Assembly: GCA_018399295.1 (NCBI GenBank)
Contig: JAGYOO010000107.1
Location: forward strand, 1 to 5,793
From: Candidatus Omnitrophota bacterium
Lineage (GTDB): Bacteria > Omnitrophota > Gorgyraeia > B26-G9
Length of the DNA: 5,793 nt
Direction of reading: 5' to 3'
Shown: positions 1 to 4,340 of the stretch, piece after piece
Layout of the letters: each line of letters begins with the position of its first letter
Numbering within the stretch: the first letter of the stretch is position 1
Program-made: the position numbers and the translations under genes
The notes under the pieces: model-generated
Databases searched by the model: none
What the model saw: only the letters and a program-made list of their open reading frames with translations
Told to the model about the DNA's origin: nothing

Positions 1-1045
1 TCTGGCTGAACAACATTACACCAATCTAAAAGAACGGACACGCGACTTCCCGGTTAATATCCGGATGCTTTGCCGGTTCAATTCCAACTCAGAGCAGAAG
101 CAGACTGTTGAATGCCTGCGGGAAGGAACTGCCGATGTAGTCATCGGCACGCATCGCCTGCTTTCGGAAGACATTGGATTCAAAGACCTGGGACTCGTAA
201 TTATTGACGAAGAACAGAGGTTCGGCGTCAAGGCCAAAGAGAGGCTCAAACACATGCGGGAGCTTGTAGACGTTCTAACCCTGACCGCTACCCCCATCCC
301 CCGCACTCTTTACATGTCTCTGGTAGGCGTAAAGGATATGTCGACAATAAACACTCCCCCGGAAAAACGCCAGCCGATCGAGACCTTTGTGAATACCTGG
401 GACGACGAACTCGTACGCAATGCCATTATGAACGAGCTTGAACGAAACGGACAGGTATACTTTATCCACAACCGGATAAAAGACATCGATAAAATAAGAG
501 AACGTCTGCAAAACCTGGTTCCTGAGGCAAGGCTGGCCGTAGGACATGGACAAATGCATGAGCATGAACTGGAGAAGGTAATGCTCGGTTTCCTCAATAA
601 AAAGGTGGACGTGCTTATTTCTACGACGATAGTCGAATCAGGGCTGGACATTCCGAATGTAAATACTATAATCGTAAACAACGCTGAAAATTTTGGCCTT
701 GCCGACCTCTACCAGCTGCGAGGCCGGGTCGGACGCCTGGATCGTAAGGCCTTTGCTTATTTTCTGACCCCTAAACATGCCGTGTTTAATCCTGAAGCCA
801 GACGAAGGCTTGAGTCGATCCGCAAGTTTACCGCGCTGGGATCCGGGTTTAAGATCGCGATGGAAGACCTGGAAATCCGGGGAGCCGGCAATCTCCTGGG
901 CGAAGAACAGCACGGTTATATAATTGCCGTAGGTTTTGACTTCTACTGCCAGCTTCTCGATCAGGCCGTAGAAGAGCTTAAACGTCAGGGGCTGGACCCT
1001 TCCAGTGAAAAATCAATAACAATACCCGGAAGCCGTAAAGCCTGA
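1..1045 (+). CDS. mfd: Transcription-repair coupling factor Mfd, 3' part, lacking the usual C-terminal D7 domain
   Basis: This is the C-terminal 347 codons of Mfd, the ATP-driven DNA translocase that removes stalled RNA polymerase and recruits UvrA to damaged template strands. The frame is open from base 2, so the start lies outside the window. Counting visible codons, I see the DEEQRFG helicase box (70-76), TATPIPRT (95-102), a second RecA-like lobe with STTIVESGLDIPN near 207-219 and QLRGRVGR (238-245). The Mfd/RecG-specific element follows, with DLEIRGAGNLLGEEQHG near 289-305. The protein ends about 42 residues later with SITIPGSRKA. In E. coli Mfd a further domain of roughly 150 residues (D7/TRCF) follows this point; here there is no room for it before the next gene. 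RecG is excluded as an alternative by the close match to Mfd around LGEEQHG and GFDFYCQLLDQAVEELK. Identity is very likely; the missing D7 is read directly from the stop codon at 1043-1045. Confidence 0.95.
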   Translation, partial: LAEQHYTNLKERTRDFPVNIRMLCRFNSNSEQKQTVECLREGTADVVIGTHRLLSEDIGFKDLGLVIIDEEQRFGVKAKERLKHMRELVDVLTLTATPIPRTLYMSLVGVKDMSTINTPPEKRQPIETFVNTWDDELVRNAIMNELERNGQVYFIHNRIKDIDKIRERLQNLVPEARLAVGHGQMHEHELEKVMLGFLNKKVDVLISTTIVESGLDIPNVNTIIVNNAENFGLADLYQLRGRVGRLDRKAFAYFLTPKHAVFNPEARRRLESIRKFTALGSGFKIAMEDLEIRGAGNLLGEEQHGYIIAVGFDFYCQLLDQAVEELKRQGLDPSSEKSITIPGSRKA

Positions 1046-1061
1046 TATTATCGCTTGTAAG

Positions 1062-1073
1062 AGTTTATAAACT
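1062..1073. repeat. 12-bp perfect palindrome in the mfd-surA gap
   Basis: AGTTTATAAACT is a perfect palindrome lying between the mfd stop and the surA start. It could be an operator half-site pair or a chance A/T-rich palindrome. No promoter with proper spacing to the gene could be supported next to it, so no function is assigned. Confidence 0.3.
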
Positions 1074-1085
1074 ATGATAAAATAT

Positions 1086-1089
1086 GAGG
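1086..1089 (+). promoter_or_regulatory. Ribosome binding site fixing the surA start at 1098
   Basis: GAGG lies 8 nt before ATG 1098, which is ideal spacing. The in-frame ATG at 1074 has only a weak AAGAG upstream and would put eight mixed polar and hydrophobic residues ahead of an otherwise classic signal peptide. The downstream ATG is therefore preferred. Confidence 0.65.
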
Positions 1090-1097
1090 TATTGAAG

Positions 1098-2072
1098 ATG
1101 AACCTTAAATCCCATGCTCGCCTGTTATTCTTTGTTTTCTTCGCGGTACTGTTGTTCAACGCGGCCGCGATCGGAGGAGATCAATTCTCCGATAAGATCC
1201 TGGCCGTAGTTAACGGCGAGGTAATCACTCAGTCTGATGTTGATCAGATCCTTTCTCCTATTTATCAGCAATATTCAAGCAATTATACGGGTGAAGAGCT
1301 GTCTAAACGCCTGCAACAGGCCCGGGACGACATCCTTAGTCAGCTGATTGAGGATAAGCTCCTTCTGCAACAGGCAAAACAGGAAAACCTCGAGGTCGAT
1401 GAAAGCGAACTCGATAGGATCATGGACGGACTGCGTGACAATTTCCCATCGGAGGAAGAATTTGAAACCGCACTGAAAGAACAAGGCATGGCCCGCAGTG
1501 AGATCCGGGAGCGGTATCGGGAACAGCTGCTGATCAAAAAAATCGTACAGCGCGAAATCCTGCGAAAAATCTCAATTACCCCTTCTCAGGTTGCGGAATA
1601 CTACCAGGCTCACAAACAGGAGTTCCAGGTAGAGCCTCAGGTACATTTGAGAAGCATTTTTATCGATGGCAAAGACAAAAAGTCGGAGAAGAAGATCCAG
1701 GAAGTCCATTCTCAGCTGAAAGAGGGCAAACCATTCGTGGAAATGGTGGAAAAATATTCCGAGGCCCAGAATGTCGTGGATTCCGGAGATATGGGTTATG
1801 TCGAAAAAGGCAGCATGCGCCGGGAGATCGAAGAGGCATTGTTAGATCTAAACCCTGGGGAAATTACGGATCCAATAGGCACCCCTGGCGGCTATTACAT
1901 CTTCAAAGTCGAGGGGCGTAAGGATTCCGAGGTGCTTCCTCTGGAGCAGGTTCAGGACAGGATTCAGAAGTTTCTCTACCAGCAGGAAGCTAAAACCAAA
2001 TTACAGGAATGGGTTAACAAGTTAAAGAGTTCAGCTTTTATTGAGGAAAAGACAAATGAAAAAGAAACCTAA
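1098..2072 (+). CDS. surA: SurA-like periplasmic peptidyl-prolyl isomerase/chaperone (single parvulin domain)
   Basis: An exported folding factor of 324 aa; members of the SurA/PrsA class chaperone outer-membrane or secreted proteins. Residues 1-24 form a signal peptide: basic MNLKSHAR, a hydrophobic stretch, then a likely signal peptidase I site after NAAA (A24). The SurA N-terminal domain follows, starting with ILAVVNGEVIT (34-44) and continuing as charged helices to about 160, including IEDKLLLQQAK. A single parvulin domain spans about 181-271, with SGDMGYV near 229-235 and PGGYYIFKVEGR near 263-274. E. coli SurA has two parvulin domains and about 428 residues, so this is the shorter one-domain form. 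The two conserved parvulin histidines appear replaced (RHIL is RSIF at 185-188; GYHI is GYYI), so isomerase activity may be weak and chaperone function dominant. It sits 52 nt after mfd and overlaps pdxA by 17 nt. The in-frame ATG at 1074 is an alternative start. The family call is firm; the exact ortholog (SurA, PrsA or PpiC-like) is less so. Confidence 0.88.
   Translation: MNLKSHARLLFFVFFAVLLFNAAAIGGDQFSDKILAVVNGEVITQSDVDQILSPIYQQYSSNYTGEELSKRLQQARDDILSQLIEDKLLLQQAKQENLEVDESELDRIMDGLRDNFPSEEEFETALKEQGMARSEIRERYREQLLIKKIVQREILRKISITPSQVAEYYQAHKQEFQVEPQVHLRSIFIDGKDKKSEKKIQEVHSQLKEGKPFVEMVEKYSEAQNVVDSGDMGYVEKGSMRREIEEALLDLNPGEITDPIGTPGGYYIFKVEGRKDSEVLPLEQVQDRIQKFLYQQEAKTKLQEWVNKLKSSAFIEEKTNEKET
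2043..2047 (+). promoter_or_regulatory. Ribosome binding site of pdxA, inside the surA 3' end
   Basis: GAGGA lies 8 nt before ATG 2056. It supports that ATG over the in-frame TTG at 2041, which would place the site inside the coding sequence. Its location within surA suggests coupled translation. Confidence 0.7.
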
Positions 2073-3108
2073 TATCGGGATTACACTGGGAGATCCGGCG
2101 GGAATCGGCACGGAAATAACTCTCAAGGCATTGAAGGACAAAAAACTGCGCGACTCCGCCAATTTCGTCCTTATCGGAGATTATGGACTGGTTACGCATA
2201 CCCTGCGTCAACTCGGGTACAAGATGAACTTCCATATTCTCACGGACATCGGAAAACTCCAGCTCAGCGGAGAACTCTTAAACTTCATCAATCTCGGAAA
2301 TGTCACTTTTGACGTTCCTTACGGCCAGGTAAACGCTGCCTGCGGTAAGGCCGCCTATGAATACATCAACATGGCCTGCCTTCTGCTACGTTCGAAGAAT
2401 AATCTCCAGGCCCTGGTAACCGCTCCGATAAATAAAGAATCAATGCACCTGGCCGGCTACAAGTTTCAGGGACACACCCAGATCTTCTCCAAACGGTTTA
2501 ACGCCCGTTATGTAAGAATGATGTTCGCCGCGGAACAGTTCCGGGTCGTACTGGTCACCGTACATATCCCGCTGAAGAGCGTACCGCAGGCAATTACCCG
2601 GAAAGAAGTTCAGGACACGATCTTCGCCACTTACCGGATGCTCAAAACCTACTTTAAGATCAAAAACCCGCGCATCGCCGTCTGCGGTCTTAATCCACAT
2701 GCCTCGGAAGACGGCATCTTCGGGACGGAAGAAAAAGACCATATTACCCCGGCCATTGAAAACGCGCGCAAACAAAAGGTAAAAGTCGAAGGACCCTTCC
2801 CTGCCGACAGTCTGTTCTGGAGCGTTCGCAAAGGAGAATACGACGCGGTAGTGGCCATGTACCATGACCAGGCCTGCATTCCCTTCAAGACCCTGTACTT
2901 CGATAAAGGGGTAAATGTCACTCTCGGCCTGCCCTTTATCCGCACCTCTCCGGCGCATGGCACTGCCTTTGAGATCGCCGGAAAAAATCAGGCTGATTCC
3001 CAGGGCATGAAAGAGGCCATCAGAATGGCCGTAGAAATGGCTGACAATATGCCGCGTGCCCGGCGGAAAGCAAAAGTCTATGTTCCCACGGAAAAGCATT
3101 CCGGATAG
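2056..3108 (+). CDS. pdxA: 4-hydroxythreonine-4-phosphate dehydrogenase PdxA
   Basis: A cytoplasmic NAD(P)- and metal-dependent enzyme of pyridoxal phosphate synthesis (DXP-dependent route). It oxidises 4-phosphohydroxy-L-threonine, which then decarboxylates to 3-amino-1-hydroxyacetone phosphate, the substrate PdxJ joins to deoxyxylulose phosphate. The 350 aa length is slightly above E. coli's 329. Visible landmarks are GDPAGIGTE (12-20), GHTQ (H140-T141), VHIPL (H170), NPHASE (H215), YHDQACIPFK (H270, K278) and GVNVTLGLPFIRTSPAHGTA (N287, R296). From memory the E. coli ligands are H136/T137 and K274/N283/R292 for substrate and H166/H211/H266 for metal. Every one maps here with a constant offset of +4, so the active site is complete. 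The gene overlaps surA by 17 nt and rsmA by 29 nt. A PdxA2-type role on another sugar acid is possible in this family, but there is no partner kinase gene here, and the surA-pdxA-rsmA order favours true PdxA. Confidence 0.95.
   Translation: MKKKPNIGITLGDPAGIGTEITLKALKDKKLRDSANFVLIGDYGLVTHTLRQLGYKMNFHILTDIGKLQLSGELLNFINLGNVTFDVPYGQVNAACGKAAYEYINMACLLLRSKNNLQALVTAPINKESMHLAGYKFQGHTQIFSKRFNARYVRMMFAAEQFRVVLVTVHIPLKSVPQAITRKEVQDTIFATYRMLKTYFKIKNPRIAVCGLNPHASEDGIFGTEEKDHITPAIENARKQKVKVEGPFPADSLFWSVRKGEYDAVVAMYHDQACIPFKTLYFDKGVNVTLGLPFIRTSPAHGTAFEIAGKNQADSQGMKEAIRMAVEMADNMPRARRKAKVYVPTEKHSG
3065..3070 (+). promoter_or_regulatory. Ribosome binding site of rsmA, inside the pdxA 3' end
   Basis: GGAAAG lies 9 nt before ATG 3080. 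This favours ATG 3080 over the in-frame GTG at 3056, which would add eight unconserved residues (MPGGKQKS) and a longer overlap with pdxA. Confidence 0.55.
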
Positions 3109-3922
3109 TCCCGGACTGCGGGCCAGAAAACGGCTGGGGCAGAACTTCATCCTTGACGCGTCAATCCTGAGAGACATTGTTGACTGCTGTGATATCCAGG
3201 CTAACGATCAGGTCGTGGAAATCGGAGCCGGCCCGGGAAACCTTACCAGCCTGCTGGCCCGGTGCGGTGAAACCGTGTTTGCCGTGGAAAAAGACAAGCG
3301 GTTTGAACCTCTGCTAAAAGACGTTCAGAAGACCTTTCCGAAACTCCAGATCATGATAGCCGACATCCTCCAATTCAAACTGAAGGATATCTTCAGCGGA
3401 AAGTTATTCACGATCGTGGGCAATCTTCCCTATTACATCACTTCCCCCATTCTCAACCACCTCATCGACCAGCGGGAGTATATCTCCGCCATCTGCGTAA
3501 CCGTGCAGAAAGAAGTAGCGAAACGGATGACCGCTTCTCCCGGCGGCCGGGATTACGGCAGGCTCAGCTGTCTGCTTCAGTATTATACCGACCCGGTAAT
3601 CTGCCGGGATATCCCCCGGCGTTTTTTCCAGCCCCGGCCGGAAGTCGATTCAAGCCTGGTAAAAATAACCATCCGGAAAACCCCGGCGGTAAAGGTAAAA
3701 TCCGAAAAACTTTTTTTCCGGCTGATCAAAGGAGCCTTTTCCCAGCGTCGAAAAACCCTGCTCAACAGTATCGCCGGCAGCGGAATGTTCCAAGTGACCA
3801 AAGAAGAAATAACCGGTCTGATACGTTCCGCGGACATTGATCCGGGCCAACGGGCGGAACAGCTTTCACTTTCAGATTTTGCCCGGATGGCCGACCTCTT
3901 CCACGAACACCTCCAATCCTAA
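3080..3922 (+). CDS. rsmA: 16S rRNA (adenine(1518)-N6/adenine(1519)-N6)-dimethyltransferase RsmA (KsgA)
   Basis: A SAM-dependent methyltransferase that dimethylates the two adjacent adenines in the helix 45 loop of 16S rRNA during late 30S assembly. The 280 aa length is close to the 273 of E. coli. In order I see RKRLGQNFILD (16-26, the KsgA/Dim1 N-terminal signature) and VVEIGAGPGNLT (45-56, SAM motif I). Next come VFAVEKD (66-72, acidic E70 for the ribose), ADILQF (94-99) and the catalytic NLPYYI (115-120, motif IV). VQKEVAKRM (142-150), FQPRPEVDSSLVKI (183-196) and AFSQRRKTLLNSI (219-231) complete the RNA-binding half. All core elements are intact. It overlaps pdxA by 29 nt and is the last gene of the operon; its TAA touches the A-run of a convergent terminator. 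The in-frame GTG 3056 is the alternative start. Erm-type 23S methylases share the fold, but RPEVDSS and SQRRKTL point to RsmA. Confidence 0.96.
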   Translation: MFPRKSIPDSPGLRARKRLGQNFILDASILRDIVDCCDIQANDQVVEIGAGPGNLTSLLARCGETVFAVEKDKRFEPLLKDVQKTFPKLQIMIADILQFKLKDIFSGKLFTIVGNLPYYITSPILNHLIDQREYISAICVTVQKEVAKRMTASPGGRDYGRLSCLLQYYTDPVICRDIPRRFFQPRPEVDSSLVKITIRKTPAVKVKSEKLFFRLIKGAFSQRRKTLLNSIAGSGMFQVTKEEITGLIRSADIDPGQRAEQLSLSDFARMADLFHEHLQS

Positions 3923-3953
3923 AAAAATCCGCCTCTTTTTCAAGAAGCGGATT
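3921..3953 (-). terminator. Intrinsic terminator of the small exported-protein gene (- strand)
   Basis: Read on the - strand, AATCCGC-U-UCUU and AAGA-G-GCGGAUU form a 12-bp stem that includes one U-G wobble. The stem closes a GAAA (GNRA) tetraloop and is followed directly by a U run (seven T in total at 3927-3921, two of them in the stem). This is a textbook rho-independent terminator, 25 nt after the small gene's stop. On the + strand the wobble becomes a C-A mismatch, the loop is UUUC and no U run follows, so it should serve the + strand operon poorly. It overlaps the rsmA stop codon by two bases. Confidence 0.9.
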
Positions 3954-3978
3954 ATAACTATTGATTAAAACCTATTAG

Positions 3979-4239
3979 TTAAAGCGTGGAATCGACCTCC
4001 CGGTGGATCCTCATCTCATCCGGGTGGATCATCAATTCTTCAAATCCCAATGCTGCCAGAGACTGATCTTCTTCTTTAGACACCGCCGTCAGCGCGGGTT
4101 CATCCCTATCCACGGAAATTATCAGCGGCAACCCTGCCGGCATCGGCAAAGGTAACGGCATCGGCCCCATGGCCATTCCCGGCCCACAGGTTATAAGGAC
4201 GGCATAAGCCGCCATTAAGGGGATCAGTTTTTTACTCAT
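3979..4239 (-). CDS. Small exported proline-rich protein of unknown function
   Basis: An 86-aa protein I do not recognise. Residues 1-23 look like a signal peptide: MSKK, then a hydrophobic run (LIPLMAAYAVLIT), with a possible signal peptidase I cut after GMA (A23). C18 within LITC is a weak lipobox candidate, so a lipoprotein is possible but T before the cysteine is atypical. The mature part starts with a P-x-P-x stretch, PMPLPLPMPAGLPL (26-39), encoded partly by an 18-bp-spaced repeat. A charged, mostly acidic segment follows (DRDEP, SKEEDQS, FEELMIHPDEM) to the end. There is no enzyme motif and no transmembrane helix after the signal. ATG 4239 is chosen because GGAG lies 7 nt upstream and the promoter -10 box begins only 25 nt upstream; a longer in-frame TTG start at 4263 would be next to the -10 box. 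With its own promoter and terminator it looks like a real monocistronic gene. Secretion is inferred; function is unknown. Confidence 0.75.
   Translation of the reverse strand: MSKKLIPLMAAYAVLITCGPGMAMGPMPLPLPMPAGLPLIISVDRDEPALTAVSKEEDQSLAALGFEELMIHPDEMRIHREVDSTL
4138..4165. repeat. Two copies of CGGCATCGGC, 18 bp apart, in the small gene
   Basis: The 10-mer CGGCATCGGC occurs at 4138-4147 and 4156-4165. The 18-bp period equals six codons and encodes the repeated PMP units of the proline-rich stretch. This suggests short tandem duplication during growth of that segment, now diverged between the copies. Confidence 0.6.
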
Positions 4240-4246
4240 ACATTTT

Positions 4247-4250
4247 CTCC
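4247..4250 (-). promoter_or_regulatory. Ribosome binding site of the small exported-protein gene
   Basis: GGAG on the - strand, 7 nt before ATG 4239. It supports that start and the reality of this short gene. Confidence 0.75.
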
Positions 4251-4263
4251 TGGTCGATACCAA

Positions 4264-4292
4264 AGTATACCATCAGACAAATAATCTGTCAA
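4264..4292 (-). promoter_or_regulatory. Near-consensus sigma-70 promoter for the small exported-protein gene
   Basis: On the - strand a perfect -35 box TTGACA (4292-4287) is followed by a 17-nt spacer and the -10 box TATACT (4269-4264, five of six consensus bases). Transcription should start near 4257, giving a leader of about 18 nt that carries the GGAG ribosome binding site. The DNA upstream of the -35 box is A/T-rich, as in UP elements. Within the spacer, GACA-N7-TGTC (4276-4290) and CAGA-N7-TCTG (4274-4288) are overlapping inverted repeats that could bind a repressor; this last point is speculative. Confidence 0.85.
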
Positions 4293-4330
4293 CAAATGCT
4301 AATTGTTTATCTTCAATATGTTAGGCATTC

Positions 4331-4340
4331 AAACATGTTT
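4331..4340. repeat. 10-bp palindrome AAACATGTTT at the glycosyltransferase stop codon
   Basis: A perfect palindrome overlapping the last two bases of the glycosyltransferase stop codon (TAA at 4341-4339 on the - strand). It has no loop and no U run, so it is not a terminator. A protein-binding site or chance are both possible. Confidence 0.25.

Noticed and set aside
208..228. DEEQRFG instead of the DEEHRFG of E. coli Mfd
   Set aside because: Q at this position is common in Mfd helicase motif II in other bacteria and is not an active-site defect.
1055..1083. Possible promoter TTGTAA, 17 nt, TAAAAT before surA
   Set aside because: The -35 box matches only four of six bases, and a start near 1090 would leave the surA ribosome binding site (1086-1089) outside the transcript.
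2440..3177. A 245-codon open frame on the - strand opposite pdxA
   Set aside because: It is antisense to a complete, well-conserved pdxA with an intact active site, has no recognisable motifs and no convincing ribosome binding site. Long antisense frames are common opposite GC-containing conserved genes.
4291..4307. AACAA-N7-TTGTT inverted repeat upstream of the -35 box
   Set aside because: Five-base A/T-rich arms in an A/T-rich intergenic stretch; too weak to distinguish from chance, and no U run to make it a terminator.
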